Notes: generated from the letters alone by a model not told the origin. Shown: positions 36,058-48,300, numbered from the stretch's first letter. The stretch: DNA of 64,000 nucleotides from Sipunculus nudus (GCA_026874595.1 CM049313.1:11837508-11901507); one strand, 5' to 3'. A program made the numbers and translations.

Positions 36058-37533
36058 ATGGCAGGTAGTGGGCGGAAGAACCTTGTGTGGCAGATCCGCA
36101 AGACCTTGCTTCGAATGAATGCAGATGACATGTTCACAGTCGCAACAAGTGTTGGTCAAGTTCCTGATCTTGATCCAGCTAGTCTAACCAGAGAAGACGA
36201 AGAAGGATGTTACGACTATATCCTAAGCTATGTTAATAGCAAGACCCTGTTAGAGTCAGAGGATCAGGGCATGTCCCACTTATTACACTTGCGGGACATA
36301 ATCGCTGAGAACCTAGAGCGACAAGACCAAGAGTCAACCATGACTACCAAGGCAGTGACGGGTCCAGGTGCTAAAGAGCCAGAGTCACCAGTCAACTCAC
36401 TGAACCAAGGTGATGATGTTTTGGCACCGACTTCGATTAATCAGCCAACTAGTGCCACTGATAGCCGTTGTCATGGAATACCTACTGACACAAATCAAGC
36501 ACCTGTGGGGATGATATCATTGAAAGACCTATCGTTTCTGCAGAGGAGAGAGTTCAAGATTCAAGGAGGCCAGATTGGTGACAGTTCAGCTGACCTGAAT
36601 TATAACACCATTTGCCAGCAGATTGATGAGGGACTCAAAGGACATTATACAACCAGCGAAATCATCCGTGGGGTACTCCGGATAATTAAACCTGGGACGT
36701 TCAAGGACATGTTGATTAATAGGGATGATGTCTCAATTGATGAACTCAAAAGTCTCCTTCGCTCTCACTTAGGTGAGAAGAGTAGCACAGAGTTGTTTCA
36801 AGAACTGATGTGTGCCCGACAGTATGAGCATGAAAGCCCGCAGCAGTTTGTGTATCGAATGATGGGGTTGAGACAGAAGGTTACATTCACCTCAAAACTA
36901 GCTGACACAGACGTCACGTATGAATCAAGGACTGTCCAGGACGTTTTCTTGCACACTGTTTACCAGGGGTTAGCCGAAAAGTATAGTGACCTAAGGAGGG
37001 AACTGAAGCCTCTACTTACAGACTCTGAAACCAGTGATGAGGCCCTCCTCAGGCGTATTAATAAGGTGGCCGGTGAAGAGACTGAAAGAAAAAGGCGCTT
37101 AGGCCACCAGTCGCGCAAGATCACTCAGGCTCACAGTGGCCAAGTGGAGTCCACACAGATTAATAAAGTGAGTGAGAATGCTGAGTTGAAGTCCAGGGAC
37201 AAAGTTATAGAGCAGCTTTCGACTAAGCTTGAAGCTTTAACTGAAATAGTTTACTCCATGCAGAAACCTACATCACAGTCAGTGCCGATGTCAAATGCAC
37301 CAGAGACAGTTAGAGAGTCATCAAATCAGAGAACCTATCACCATGTCAACAACCGCCCTAGACCACAGAGAAGTTCTCGACCATATGGCTGTCCTGAATG
37401 TTTACAGGAAAATCTGCAGGGTTGCAACCACTGTTTTATATGTGGGGCAGAAGGTCATCGCGCTGTCGGCTGCATGAGGAAACCAAGTCAGTTGGGAAAC
37501 GGACCCCGGTCATTGAGGAGGGACGACCAGTGA
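36058..37533 (+). CDS. gag: Gag polyprotein (capsid and zinc-knuckle nucleocapsid)
   Basis: Structural protein that would form the cytoplasmic particle. The frame is open from inside the LTR, but the first ATGs are 36049 and 36058. I prefer 36058 (CATCATGGC, good context), giving 491 residues. The first about 90 residues are helical ([20 protein letters not shown]..., then [20 protein letters not shown]). A linker follows, then a capsid-like block at residues about 190-330 ([35 protein letters not shown]) and a predicted coiled coil ([20 protein letters not shown]). Near the C-terminus a CPEC/CNHC pair leads into a classical CX2CX4HX4C knuckle, [14 protein letters not shown]. It ends at TGA 37531-37533, overlapping pol. 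A slip site at 37494 would let a fraction of ribosomes enter pol. Confidence 0.9.
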   Translation: MAGSGRKNLVWQIRKTLLRMNADDMFTVATSVGQVPDLDPASLTREDEEGCYDYILSYVNSKTLLESEDQGMSHLLHLRDIIAENLERQDQESTMTTKAVTGPGAKEPESPVNSLNQGDDVLAPTSINQPTSATDSRCHGIPTDTNQAPVGMISLKDLSFLQRREFKIQGGQIGDSSADLNYNTICQQIDEGLKGHYTTSEIIRGVLRIIKPGTFKDMLINRDDVSIDELKSLLRSHLGEKSSTELFQELMCARQYEHESPQQFVYRMMGLRQKVTFTSKLADTDVTYESRTVQDVFLHTVYQGLAEKYSDLRRELKPLLTDSETSDEALLRRINKVAGEETERKRRLGHQSRKITQAHSGQVESTQINKVSENAELKSRDKVIEQLSTKLEALTEIVYSMQKPTSQSVPMSNAPETVRESSNQRTYHHVNNRPRPQRSSRPYGCPECLQENLQGCNHCFICGAEGHRAVGCMRKPSQLGNGPRSLRRDDQ

Positions 37534-40500
37534 CCGGCCCAGAGTCAAAGTCCCAGAGGAAGCGAGTCAAGAAAACGAAAATGAATACAGCCTATCCCAG
37601 TTCACCAGAGTCAAGCCATCAACCACAACACCCATCAGAAACGGTAGCCAAGTTGGTGGGAGACAAGTGTATCCTTAAGTGCAATTTAAATGGGTATACC
37701 GTTGACGTGTTATTGGACACTGGTGCTCAAGTCAGTATAATTGGTCGGACTTGGAAAGATAAATTTATACCCAGGCAGCCAGTTCATCCGTTAAGTGAGA
37801 TTATGGAAGGCACAGACCTTGAAGTCTTCGCTGCAAATGGGGAAGCCATACCCTATGATGGTTGGGTAGAAGTGACATTGAATCTGCCCGGTAATAATGA
37901 TCCAGAGTTAGCCATACAAGTCCCATTCCTTGTGAGCCAAGTGAACCTTGATCGACCTCTCCTTGGGTTTAATGTCATTCAGGAACTTGTCAAGTGTAAG
38001 AAAAAAGGAACCCAAGTGTTGACAACATTAGGAGACCTACTTAGTACGGCTATGAATACTGAGAGTGAGAAAGCTCGTTCCATCGTTAACTCTCTTGAAG
38101 CATGGGAGTCACCTGCTGGACAAGAAGCAGTGAAAGTTGGCGTCAAGGGATTTGTTGTCCGATCCGGTCAAGTTGCTTATGTGAAGTGCAACATTCGCTC
38201 AGATCTCTTTGTGCAGGACTCTGTAGTGCTTTTTGAATCCAGTCCAGTCAGTCTCCCATTGGAACAGTTAGATATTGGGGACGGACTTGTTGAGGTACAC
38301 ACAAATACAAGACCACACGTCAAGATCCCTCTGGGGAATCACACTCAAAATGATATAACGATTCCAGGCCAAACCATTTTGGGTCATATTCAGTTAATAG
38401 AGAAGATTTTAGACACTGATCAGATGGATGGTCCCAAGCTAGATGTCCGAGTCAACCACGCAAGTTTAGAACATCCACGGTGTGATACTGCGGCTACAGA
38501 ACAACAGCTGTGGAACCCTCAAGTTGACATCGGTCATTTGAGTGAAGAGCAACAGGTAGTGGTGAAGCAGATGTTATATGAGGAGTCTGGCGCTTTCGCT
38601 CGTGGCGATGGTGATATCGGATGCATTCCTGAGCTTAAAATGGTCATTAACTTGAAGGACAATATCCCTGTGCAGAGATCCTATGCATCGATTCCAAAGC
38701 CACTGTTTAAGGAGGTGAAAGCTCACATCCAGGATCTTCTAGTCAAAGGTTGGATAGTTCGGTCGAGATCACCATACTCTGCACCGGTTGTTTGCGTACG
38801 AAAGAAAGATGGTTCCCTACGCCTATGCATAGACTACCGCCTCCTTAATCAAAAGACTGTGCCAGATAGGCATCCACTGCCACGCATTCAGGATCTCACA
38901 GATACACTAGGTGGTTACCAGTGGTTTTCAATCTTAGACCAGGGGAAGGCGTACCACCAGGGATTCATAGATGAAGGGTCGAGGTATATGACAGCGTTCA
39001 TAACCCCCTGGGGTTTATACGAGTGGGTACGCATACCCTTCGGACTCTCAAACGCGCCAGCCGCTTTCCAGAGATACATGGAGGAGATGTTAGAGTCACT
39101 CCGAGATGAATGTTGTATTCCATATCTAGACGATATACTTTGCTATGCTAAAACATTCGAGGACCATGTGGAAGGGCTGAGAAGAGTTCTTAGAGTTCTC
39201 CAGCAACATGGTGTGAAGCTCCGACCAGCGAAATGTGAACTGTTCAAATCTGAAATCAGATACGTTGGGCGACTTGTATCTTCTGATGGTGTCAGGATTG
39301 ACCCTAAAGACCTAGAGGCAGTCCTAGCATTGAAAGACAAGACACTGGCCACAGTTGGAGATGTCCGGAAATTGTTAGGTTTTCTCAGCTATTACCGCAC
39401 GTACATACAGGATTTTTCGCGGATCGCAAGGCCAATTTATGAGCTTTTACAAGGGAAAGGTAATAATCCAGTCAACAGGGCCAAGAAAGGTAAAGGTGCT
39501 CAACTTCCATCAAAGACCCCTATCCAGTGGACCGCTGAACACCAGAGAACTTTAGAGAGGCTCATAGACATTCTGACCAATCCACCAGTACTTACGTATC
39601 CGAACTTTGACTTACCCTTTGTGTTACACACAGACGCTTCGAAGCAAGGGTTGGGAGCAGTCTTGTACCAACGCCAAGATGGAAAGTTGAGAATTGTCGC
39701 CTTCGGTTCAAGAACCCTCTCCCCTGCCGAGAAGAATTACCATCTGCATGCCGGCAAGTTAGAATTCCTGGCCATGAAATGGGCCATATGTGAAAAGTTC
39801 CGGGATTATCTGTACTATGCACCTCACTTCACTGTATACACTGACAATAACCCATTGACTTATGTGATGAGTACTGCCAAGCTCAATGCGGTTGGTCACA
39901 GATGGGTAGGTGAACTTTCTGACTTCCGTTTCGATATCAGGTATCGTCCTGGGAAGGTCAACGTAGATGCTGACACCCTGTCCCGCCTGCCTCTTGACAT
40001 ACACACCTATGTTAATGAGTGCACAGAAGAGCTGTCAAGGGAAATTGTATGTGCCACCTGGGAGGGATGTGGAGCTGCTAGGAAAAATGATGTAGCATAT
40101 GTAGCAGTCTTCAACCTGTCAACAAACGAACCTGACCACCCTAGTGGGGGGCTACCAAACATTGAACGTGATGAGTTGATGAGGGCCCAGAAGGCAGATC
40201 CTCATATCAAAGAGTTGATCAAATTGAAAGAAACATACACTGTATTACCAGATGATGTGCGCCGGAAAGCTACAGGCCATATCAGGAGACTAATACGTGA
40301 GTGGAACAAACTTCACTTAGAGAGTGGAATACTCTATCGTCGGACATGTCGAGGTCCACAGTTGGTTCTACCAGGAGAGTTTAAGCCACTTGTTCTGAAA
40401 TGTTTGCATAATGACATGGGTCACGTAGGGACAGAGCGAGTTATCAACTTAGCAAGGGATCGCTTCTATTGGCCGTACATGAAAAGAGACATTGAGGAAT

Positions 40501-42038
40501 ATGTAACCAGAAAGTGTTCTTGCATAAAGCAGAAAAAGCCAACGACCCACGTCCGAGCACCCATGGGAAGTATTACCACCAATTCACCCCTTGAGCTTGT
40601 ATCCATTGATTACTTACACTTAGAGAAGTGCAAGGGTGGGTTTGAGTACATATTGGTCGTGGTGGACCATTTCACCAGATTTGCGCAAGCATATGCCACC
40701 AAGGATAAGTCTGGGAAAACAGCTGCTCGAAAACTCTTCGATGACTTTATCCCACGATTTGGTTACCCGTCAAAACTACACCACGATCAGGGTCGTGAAT
40801 TTGAAAATGAACTGTTCAAAATGCTACAAAAGCTAACAGGAGTGGGTCATTCCAGGACCACACCATACCATCCACAAGGAAATCCCGCAGAGAGATTTAA
40901 TAGGACATTACTCCAAATGCTCAGGACGCTTGAGGAGAAAGAAAAAGCAAATTGGAAAGAGCATCTTCCACAGGTGGTGCATGCTTATAATTGTACTAGA
41001 CATGAAGCCACAGGCTTTGCACCGTTCTATCTGTTATATGGTCGTCACCCGAGGTTGCCCATCGACATGATATTTGGACTGAAGGATAACGAGAAAACTT
41101 TTTCCCCGAAAAGCTATGCAGAAAAGTGGGCAGCGAGGATGAAGGATGCCTACCGGATTGCTTCTGACAATAGTAAACAGTCGAGTGCACGTGGAAAAAA
41201 GTATTATGACCGTCACCAGAAGGGAGTTGTCCTCCAACCCGGCGACCGTGTCCTTGTCAGAAATTTGAGTGAGCGAGGTGGCCCAGGAAAACTAAGGTCA
41301 TATTGGGAGAACGAGGTGTATATTGTTAAAGAGCAAGTAAGTGACAACCCAGTATACAAGGTTTGTCCGGAGACTGGGCAGAACAGATCCCGTACACTAC
41401 ACCGAAATCTTCTCCATCTGGTAAACGAGTTGCCTATCAACATCCCACCCCAAGCAAAGCAGACCACACCACAGAGAAAGAGAGCTATGCGACAGGTTGT
41501 CAATGAGAGTTCGTCAGACTCGGAGGACGACGTGCCACAATACTATCTCAGGGTATCCAGGTCGAGGGAACCCGAGGTTGACACTCCAAGATTTAATCAC
41601 CAAGCAGAACCAGAGGAGCCGGATATAGTTAGTGAGACGGCAGGAGAGGACCCGGAACCTTCTGTTGAGCGGGAAACGACACAGGATTTCGTAAACCATA
41701 CGGCTGAAATGGCACCAGGGGTTGAGAGAGTGGTTGAGCCTGAGAATGTAGCAGGAGACCATTTGCCACAGACTCCTCCAGTAGCCGATGTGGAACCCGA
41801 AGGTTTACCTAATCAGCCATGGGTGAGACGGTCCATGAGGGAAAGGAAACCAGCCCGTCGGTTCACTTATGAGATGCTGGGTCAACCATCTTACCAGACG
41901 CACAGTGCAGTTAACATGATCGGAGTCTATGGAGTGCCACCCAGACCAATTTGGAACATGCCAGTATATCCTGTTTCTTACCCACAATCGTACCTTCCAC
42001 CAATTTTTCCCTATCCTATCCCCACCTGTGTCTATTGA
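37398..42038 (+). CDS. pol: Pol polyprotein (PR, RT, RNase H, integrase)
   Basis: 1,546-codon open frame, -1 relative to gag. It is probably entered by frameshift near 37497, so the ATG at 37398 is probably not used. Numbering from that ATG: aspartic protease [11 protein letters not shown] (D107-A110); a beta-rich linker with [18 protein letters not shown] (314-331); RT with D514 ([11 protein letters not shown]) and YLDD at 576-579; RNase H with D746, E789, D816 and D857/859 (NVDADTLSR); integrase zinc finger H1004/H1009 with C1040/C1042 (CSC, where the family usual is CxxC); and a DDE core of D1071, D1130 and E1165, with 34 residues between the last two. A GPY/F-like module (GDRVLVRNL...[16 protein letters not shown]) is at about 1282-1310. 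A Glu/Pro-rich tail of about 200 residues ends with tyrosines and prolines. There is no chromodomain and no envelope. All catalytic residues are present. Confidence 0.95.
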   Translation: MFTGKSAGLQPLFYMWGRRSSRCRLHEETKSVGKRTPVIEEGRPVTGPESKSQRKRVKKTKMNTAYPSSPESSHQPQHPSETVAKLVGDKCILKCNLNGYTVDVLLDTGAQVSIIGRTWKDKFIPRQPVHPLSEIMEGTDLEVFAANGEAIPYDGWVEVTLNLPGNNDPELAIQVPFLVSQVNLDRPLLGFNVIQELVKCKKKGTQVLTTLGDLLSTAMNTESEKARSIVNSLEAWESPAGQEAVKVGVKGFVVRSGQVAYVKCNIRSDLFVQDSVVLFESSPVSLPLEQLDIGDGLVEVHTNTRPHVKIPLGNHTQNDITIPGQTILGHIQLIEKILDTDQMDGPKLDVRVNHASLEHPRCDTAATEQQLWNPQVDIGHLSEEQQVVVKQMLYEESGAFARGDGDIGCIPELKMVINLKDNIPVQRSYASIPKPLFKEVKAHIQDLLVKGWIVRSRSPYSAPVVCVRKKDGSLRLCIDYRLLNQKTVPDRHPLPRIQDLTDTLGGYQWFSILDQGKAYHQGFIDEGSRYMTAFITPWGLYEWVRIPFGLSNAPAAFQRYMEEMLESLRDECCIPYLDDILCYAKTFEDHVEGLRRVLRVLQQHGVKLRPAKCELFKSEIRYVGRLVSSDGVRIDPKDLEAVLALKDKTLATVGDVRKLLGFLSYYRTYIQDFSRIARPIYELLQGKGNNPVNRAKKGKGAQLPSKTPIQWTAEHQRTLERLIDILTNPPVLTYPNFDLPFVLHTDASKQGLGAVLYQRQDGKLRIVAFGSRTLSPAEKNYHLHAGKLEFLAMKWAICEKFRDYLYYAPHFTVYTDNNPLTYVMSTAKLNAVGHRWVGELSDFRFDIRYRPGKVNVDADTLSRLPLDIHTYVNECTEELSREIVCATWEGCGAARKNDVAYVAVFNLSTNEPDHPSGGLPNIERDELMRAQKADPHIKELIKLKETYTVLPDDVRRKATGHIRRLIREWNKLHLESGILYRRTCRGPQLVLPGEFKPLVLKCLHNDMGHVGTERVINLARDRFYWPYMKRDIEEYVTRKCSCIKQKKPTTHVRAPMGSITTNSPLELVSIDYLHLEKCKGGFEYILVVVDHFTRFAQAYATKDKSGKTAARKLFDDFIPRFGYPSKLHHDQGREFENELFKMLQKLTGVGHSRTTPYHPQGNPAERFNRTLLQMLRTLEEKEKANWKEHLPQVVHAYNCTRHEATGFAPFYLLYGRHPRLPIDMIFGLKDNEKTFSPKSYAEKWAARMKDAYRIASDNSKQSSARGKKYYDRHQKGVVLQPGDRVLVRNLSERGGPGKLRSYWENEVYIVKEQVSDNPVYKVCPETGQNRSRTLHRNLLHLVNELPINIPPQAKQTTPQRKRAMRQVVNESSSDSEDDVPQYYLRVSRSREPEVDTPRFNHQAEPEEPDIVSETAGEDPEPSVERETTQDFVNHTAEMAPGVERVVEPENVAGDHLPQTPPVADVEPEGLPNQPWVRRSMRERKPARRFTYEMLGQPSYQTHSAVNMIGVYGVPPRPIWNMPVYPVSYPQSYLPPIFPYPIPTCVY
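37494..37554 (+). promoter_or_regulatory. -1 ribosomal frameshift signal (slip site plus predicted pseudoknot)
   Basis: The heptamer GGGAAAC (37494-37500) is in the X XXY YYZ register of gag (GGA at 37495, AAC at 37498). Five bases on, CCGGTCA (37506-37512) pairs with TGACCGG (37531-37537). The loop GGGAC (37520-37524) can pair with GTCCC (37550-37554), giving an H-type pseudoknot with loops of 7, 6 and 12 nt. The gag stop lies inside stem 1. Confidence 0.8.
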
Positions 42039-42163
42039 AAGAATAGGATAGATTTTATGGACTTGTTGTACATTGTGATGTGACTAAATATACATATGCA
42101 CATAGTTAATAATGTTTGGGAGATTTCTAGTTTTTTTTGTAATGTCGGGAGCCATTTTCTTTT

Positions 42164-42174
42164 GGCGGGGAGCA
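42164..42174 (+). promoter_or_regulatory. Polypurine tract
   Basis: GGCGGGGAGCA sits directly against the TG of the 3' LTR, where the plus-strand primer should be. It is short and broken by one C, so the exact limits are uncertain. Confidence 0.5.
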
Positions 42175-44545
42175 TGTGACATACACAAAATGTGTAGCCA
42201 CTTATGTGTTATTTTATATGTAATGTTTGAATATTAGCTTTAGTGAAGCGTAAATTGAGGGTCCGCTGACCATTTTTCTCTTTTTGGGTGTAATCTACTT
42301 GCCCGGGGCCAATGAAGGCAGTATACGCGGTTGCCTGGCGAGCGAGTGCACCTAGACCGGAACTTCCGCCCATGACGTCATGTTTCGGTTCTCGCTCGAT
42401 GAAGACATCGTGTTTACTATTCTTTCCTGTGTTTTTCAGGTTAGTAACGTTTCTAATGCTTTAGCCCTAATTATAAACCCGTAGTATTGTTAAATAACGA
42501 TTAGGGATTAGAACTGCTTGAGTTTTGACACGTATTATCTTGTAGAAATGATACTTTGGTAGTTTCCCCGCATGCATATGAAACGTTTGCTACCCAGCGT
42601 TCGCGCCATGTTCATTTTCACAGAACTGAGTTTCTGAATTTCTCCCGTGTCTGTATTAGTCGAATGAGCTCTCCCAAGCATGTATAAGGTTATTTAATAC
42701 TGTTGTCTTGCTAGTTAATTGTGTAAATATTATTGATTATGGCAAGTTTTTAATTTGATGCGAGTTTATGAAGTTAGTGCAGATTTCACGCTTCACAAGT
42801 TGTTCACGTGCAAAGGTCATAGGTCATGTCCCCCCCCCTAATATTGATCTGAGACCGATCAGGCTCGAAGTAGAAGCTGTAAAGATGTATTACTTGTGGC
42901 CATGACCACATATTTATTATGATATTCTCTTAATAATATAGAGAGGTATTTTATGCGTTTGGGTAGTGGTACATGCCCAGGGATATAGATTGTTGATGGA
43001 GAGTAATAGATATATCAAGAGTCAGTTGACAGGCCATACTCTATGTTGGTACCTATATACTTGTATGTGGAATAGGCCAGTGTTTAAAGATCCAGGTCTT
43101 TTATTATGTCATTGGATTTATGTTCAACTCAGTAATTATTATAAAACAGTATTGAGACAGAGGCTCACCATATTCAGGATTTATCAGGAATAGGTATTCA
43201 GCTATTTAATGTAAAGCCATAGTTTGTGAGATAGTTAAATCCTTACCAAAATTCAAGTGGTAAACAGGGTCCTTGAACACTGTCATTTGGTTGAGGTAGA
43301 ATGTCATTTTTAGTGACACCCATGTTTTGCTTGATGACAATAACTCTTAATGTAAATTTGCACATTTGTATTTGCCAGTATTAAAAGAGGATTGTATAAG
43401 GCAAGTAGTAATCTGGAGGTAACTTTGTATATTTCATTATTGGTGTAACAACATATTTTGGACTTGAATTTACACTTGAAATGAAAATCATCTGAACATC
43501 ATTGATATATTTTGTGTTGTAAGTGCTGCCACCTGTCGGAGGTTAGGAAAACTAAAACGTTATTTGAGAGATCAGGTTCCAGCTCAATGCATATGAATGA
43601 TAAACAGTTTTAGAGAGAAATAAATCATTGGACATGTATGATGTGAGATAATATTTAATTCTATCAAAATTATGATGAAGATGTTTTTTTTCTCACGGAT
43701 ATCCTTACAGTACTCATTGTATTAACCCTAATGATATGTTTATGTTTAATAATAACTCAAGACCAGATTTTATTGTTAGCAGACATTATGTGAGCACTTC
43801 CGTTGTAAATAGCATTTAATTATCAGGTTGTCAGAGGGAAATCAACACAGTGGATCAGTCAGATTGTTAACATATGTTTATATATATTACCATTTATTTA
43901 TAAAAGTAAATGTAGATCACTTGCTTGTGCATTTAGTTGGTAAATCAGGATCATTCGAATTCATATAGAAAACCTTGTGCTATATAATTTAAATGCAGTT
44001 GACATGATAGTATAGTTAATGATGACACATATTAAACACAAGTATCCGAGGGTGTTAGGTTCGAATCCAGAACAGTATGTCCATGTTTACATAGAAGACG
44101 ATGACCCTTAAATTGGAAATGTTGCATGTTAACCCAGATCAGCTTATGATGCTATATGTTAAACTCAGTTCGTGAATATTTATTATATGAGACTACTGTT
44201 TATTTCTTATTATGATATGATGACTTAATAGGCTAGTTCTATCATGGTGATATTGAAATGTATCAACAACATTGCATTGAGATCAGACTGAATATTGCAA
44301 TGAGAGACTTTTTGAGTAGAGTTTTGAGTTTAAAGGCCAATATTGTCAGACTCGTAGTCACACGGCATTTATTATGCTAGTAAATGATACTTGAGGGATG
44401 CATACATGTGACGATGTATTTGTACTTGAAGAATAAAGATGATGTTTCGGTTCTCGCTCGATGAAGACATCGTGTTTACTATTCTTTCCTGTGTTTTTCA
44501 GGGGTGACATCTGTCTATCCAGGTCCCCTGTTTGGACCTGTAACA
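42175..44545 (+). repeat. 3' LTR
   Basis: Collinear with the 5' LTR at a constant offset of 8,605 and of the same length. By eye it differs at 43700, 43727 and 44518. It carries the same CRE (42373), 61-bp repeats (42380-42440 and 44442-44502), B-box-like motif (44058-44068) and AATAAA (44432). Confidence 0.95.
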
Positions 44546-44820
44546 CTTAACTTGGACTTGGACCCGTGGAGCCTGGACTTGGACTCGTGGAGCCTGGACT
44601 TGGACTCGTGGAGCCTGGACTTGGACTTGGACTCGTGCACCCTGAACTTGGACTCGGACTCCTGGAGCTTTGACTTGGACTTGGACTCGTGGAGCCTGGA
44701 CTCGGACTCCTAGAGCCGGGACTCGGACTCCTAGAGCCTGGACTTGGTCTCGTGGAGCCTGGACTTGGACTTGGACTCTGGGAGCCTTGACTTGGACTTG
44801 GGCTTGCACTCGGATGGTGT
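44546..44820 (+). repeat. GGACTTGGACTC minisatellite, right part (starts with CTTA duplication)
   Basis: It resumes the array broken at 33569: GGACTTGGACTCGTGGAGCC units to about 44815. The first four bases (44546-44549) are the CTTA target duplication. Confidence 0.9.
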
Positions 44821-45552
44821 AGACTTGACTACACTGGTTACTTGCAGTATAACACTGTTTACTATTTTAAACATGCCCTGAAAATGTCATGTTATTCCGT
44901 TCGAGAAAACAAATGCTTCGCTCATGGTCGTTCGATCAGGGTTCAGCCCTCTATATTGGCGGATTTTATGCTGTGGTTATTGGCCGGATGTGGTCCGCTT
45001 TTGGCTTAGTGGCTTGTGATTACGGCTTTCTCTGGTCACCGGTACGGTAAAACCATGGCAGTATTTCACGCGCGGCTTGGGTGGCATCATCACGTCTATC
45101 AGCACCATCGAAATTATCAAAATTCTCGCTAGGGAACGCCCAGGGTCAATCTCCCAACGAAAAAAATATCACCCCTGGAGCTGGTCGGATAGTGTTAACT
45201 ACCTGAGCTGAGGAGAACCATGCGTGATGGAATGAGTTTTATGTTGTGAAAAAACATGCACCAAAAAAAAAAAACACGTATGGGGGTCCTGTGATTTGGA
45301 GACGTCTCTCGTGCCCGTCTGGCTTTCCAAAGTAAATTCACATCTTTGTGACCTTTGTAAAGTTTAGCTCAAACGGTAAATCTGAGGTATGTCCTTTAAG
45401 TCTGCGTTTGAGCGCCATCTGGTGTTCGTTCAGTGAACCCTTCCTTCGCCTTGGATAAATCCTTTACAAGACTTTTAAAATTCGATGGGTTACCGACGTG
45501 CATGGTTTTAGCCAGTGAAGCAGTCGAGTTTTTTTTTTATTAACAATGAAGC
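44821..45552. other. Unique-looking sequence, no gene seen
   Basis: Moderately GC-rich non-coding stretch between minisatellite blocks. No long frame and no RNA gene seen. Confidence 0.5.
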
Positions 45553-45694
45553 AGTCGAGTTGACACAATCCGAGTCTGAGTGCAAGTCCGAGTCCAGGCC
45601 ACTCGAGTCCGAGCCCAAGTTCGAGTCCTTGAGTTTCGCTTCAGAGTCCGAGTCATTTGAAACCCGAGTTTAAATCCGAGTCCGAGTCTGATAC
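45553..45694 (-). repeat. Third GAGTCCGAGTC minisatellite block, inverted
   Basis: Reverse-complement version of the GGACTCGGACTC array: CCGAGTCTGAGTGC, AAGTCCGAGTCCAGG, ACTCGAGTCCGAGCCCAAG and so on. It ends exactly at the TA-flanked element. Confidence 0.85.
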
Positions 45695-45696
45695 TA

Positions 45697-46892
45697 CGGG
45701 GGCTGATTCAGGACACACAAAAATAAATATCTCGAGATCTAGAGATAAATTTCGCAAAAATAATCGGGACGCATAAAAAAAATTATCCCAAAAATAAATA
45801 TCTCGAGATCTTGAGATAAAATTCGCCAAAATAATCGGGACGCATAAAAAAATTATCTTTTATATTATGTTTAATTAACGGTAATACAATGTTTAATTAA
45901 ACGGTAATACAATGTAATTCAGTTAGATCAATGAATATTGTATTTCCCCTCGGATAATGCTAGGTGAAAAAAGTTCAATATAAAAAATAAATATTTAGTT
46001 ATTCATATCCGTAAGGGAGGATGTCATAGCCTAAAGAAAAACTAAAACAATACACCCGAACGGCGGAAGCATAGCTGAGAATTTATTAAAATAGAAATGT
46101 TAAGGTGTGCACGGTGCATGGTGGGTGAATATCCACCTTACTCTTTTAAAAAATACAGGAATATATGAGCATGGTGTAGAAACCGGCATGTCCAATGTCT
46201 CTTTTTTTCAGCTTTTGTTTTTATTGAAATAATCTTCTGTTTTTTTTATTAAAATCACTTTTTGTTTTATGGCATATGAAAATCATTAATGGAAATATGA
46301 TAAAAAGATTACTGTGGTTTCGGGAGGGTACGCTTGGGGGGGGGGGGTGAAGAGGAGGCATCCCGCCCACCCACCCCTCCCCCCGGATCAACCACTTAAT
46401 AACTACAGCCCAGATTACCTCCAATCAACCTATCTAAATCATAAATGAATAAAATGTTAAAATATTTCGATCATCTCTCATCATGATTATCCTTTTGCAA
46501 ATTGCTCTGCTTTGGTCTTAAAACCACTATTCATCTGCTTTATTTAGATTATTATGTTATACCAACGTACTCTGCATATATACATATTAAAGAACTGAAG
46601 GCAATCCGTGCTAGGAAAGGTTCTCATAACGCCATTTTGATTGATGTACCAGCATTTTATCTACAGGCTACTTGTACACAAGGTACTTGAGCTAATGTTT
46701 ACATATACAGAAAAAAACATGGTCGCTCTAACATTGTTTAGCTTAACGTTAATTAAATCAGCTTAACATCTCGAGAGCAAAATATTTTTTTTTGTGAAAT
46801 TTTATGTCAAAGATCTCAAGATAACATCTCCAGATGTTAAGTCGATGTTATCTTGGGATAATTTTTTTTTCTGTGCCCTAAATCAGCCACCG
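45697..46892. mobile_element. TA-flanked TIR element (Tc1/mariner-like, non-autonomous)
   Basis: The left end is CGGGGGCTGATTCAGGACAC. The right end read inward is CGGTGGCTGATTTAGGGCAC, 17 of 20 alike. Both are bordered by TA (45695-45696 and 46893-46894), the mariner-type duplication. Just inside the left TIR are two tandem copies of about 67 bp with ATATCTCGAGATCT and AATAATCGGGACGCATAAAA. Inside the right TIR are AAGATCTCAAGATAACATCT words. The core is AT-rich with a G/C homopolymer stretch near 46335-46385. There is no transposase. Confidence 0.7.
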
Positions 46893-48300
46893 TATAATGC
46901 AGTTCTCCTTATTAAAAGATATTTATAAAGGAAATTTGAGATTATCATGTATGTTATGTTAGTTTATACATATGGTTTTTACTTATATGTTTAAAAACAT
47001 TTAGCTCCCGTTGCAGAGCTAGTACTTGGTAGACAAAGTCTTTTTTGTAATCCTCTGGTTAGTAGTTTGCATATGTTTATAAGCCTTTATAGTAATAAAG
47101 TTTATATGACTTAAAATTGTAATTATATGAAACCATAATTTAGATAGTATATTTATTTATTATGACATATTTTGATGATTCTTTCCGATGCATATTTATT
47201 TGGAAAGAACGTTTTTGGAATGTTGTTAATACCTTATCATTTTGATATAGGAGCAAATTTAACAACGATAAGACGCATTCCTGACGTAACTGTAACGACT
47301 TTGTGAAACGTTGCAGATTCATAATAAAAACGATGACAATGAAAATTGCCTCTTACGTTCTATGTCCGTTAACAAAACTTCACAATTTTATGCGCAAAGA
47401 ACGTTTGACATCAGTGTTTAGTGTAATTTTTAATTTAATACGTATATTATCTTACATTGCATGGGATGGGCGGACCGAGATAGCACGAAACATTTGAAGT
47501 ACATTTTCAATATGCTGATGTTTAAACAGAACATGAGCCAAATAAATTTTAGAAACATTTAAAAAATTTGATAAATAAATAAATACAGAAGCTTTGTAAA
47601 AATATTATAGGACATTTTAAGATTTAATACTAATAATTATGATGTTGAAAAGAAGCATCGTATCAATTATAACAGTATCCTAAGCATTTTAATCATAGTC
47701 CTGTAAAAGCGATGTTTGTATAAAAGAAATAATAATGATTATTCTTGGAAAATTATGAGAAAATGTTATCATTTTTTTTCAAATGTAATACTTAAATGAT
47801 ATTGAAAATAAATATGTTCTGATAGATTTAATAGGATACACCTTTTGAAAAATTAAACGAAAATGAAACACTTTTTTAAAACAGTTCCAAAATGTGCTAC
47901 CTCGTGAAAAATGCATAACTTTTTCCCTCGAAGGCCCAATATAACAGAAGGGAAATCCAATTTGATGGCATCCATAGGTGCTGACACCTAGCGAATAAAA
48001 TAAGAATTTATCGGTCTACTGTGTTGTCTAATCTCCAAACAGCGGCCACATCCTCGACAAGGCCATCGATACATTTCATCTCTGCGCGGAGATTTGTGTA
48101 AATTGTGTAAACAAACATGGCTGTTAAAAACAGGTGAGACCATTAACCCCTTCGACTTACACAGGTAAGATATTTTACATATCGATAATTAACATTAATA
48201 AGTCGAAAACACGCATTCATTAGTAACCATCATTGCTAATAAATGACATCTATGCACGGACAGATGTAGATGTGTTTTTTAACCCGGAAAAAATTTTAGC
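46893..48300. other. Mostly no gene; possible first exon near 48117
   Basis: AT-rich to about 47990, then a GC-richer patch (48010-48135). There CAAACATGGCTGTTAAAAAC leads to a donor CAG|GTGAG (exon end 48133), and a second CAG|GTAAG lies near 48168. This could be a short first coding exon (five codons plus two bases) with a promoter upstream, but no partner exon is visible. Confidence 0.3.

Larger units (their letters stand above)
33570..44545 (+). mobile_element. Complete Ty3/gypsy LTR retrotransposon, 10,976 bp
   Basis: Two 2,371-bp LTRs with TG...CA ends flank gag and pol. All parts needed for mobility are visible: a tRNA-Pro primer site at 35947, gag with a CCHC knuckle, pol in the -1 frame with protease, RT, RNase H and integrase in that order (the Ty3/gypsy order), a short purine tract before the 3' LTR, and a 4-bp target duplication. 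There are no stops in gag or pol apart from the normal ends. No envelope frame lies between pol (42038) and the 3' LTR (42175). I found three LTR differences in 2,371 bp (35095/43700, 35122/43727, 35913/44518), so the insertion is very recent. It may still be active. Confidence 0.95.

Noticed and set aside
37398-37496. Independent pol start at ATG 37398
   Set aside because: An in-register slip site and stem lie downstream, and the first 33 residues are an out-of-frame reading of the gag zinc knuckle.
42039-42174. Possible envelope gene after pol, which would make the element an errantivirus-like provirus
   Set aside because: Only 136 bp lie between the pol stop and the 3' LTR and hold no open frame.
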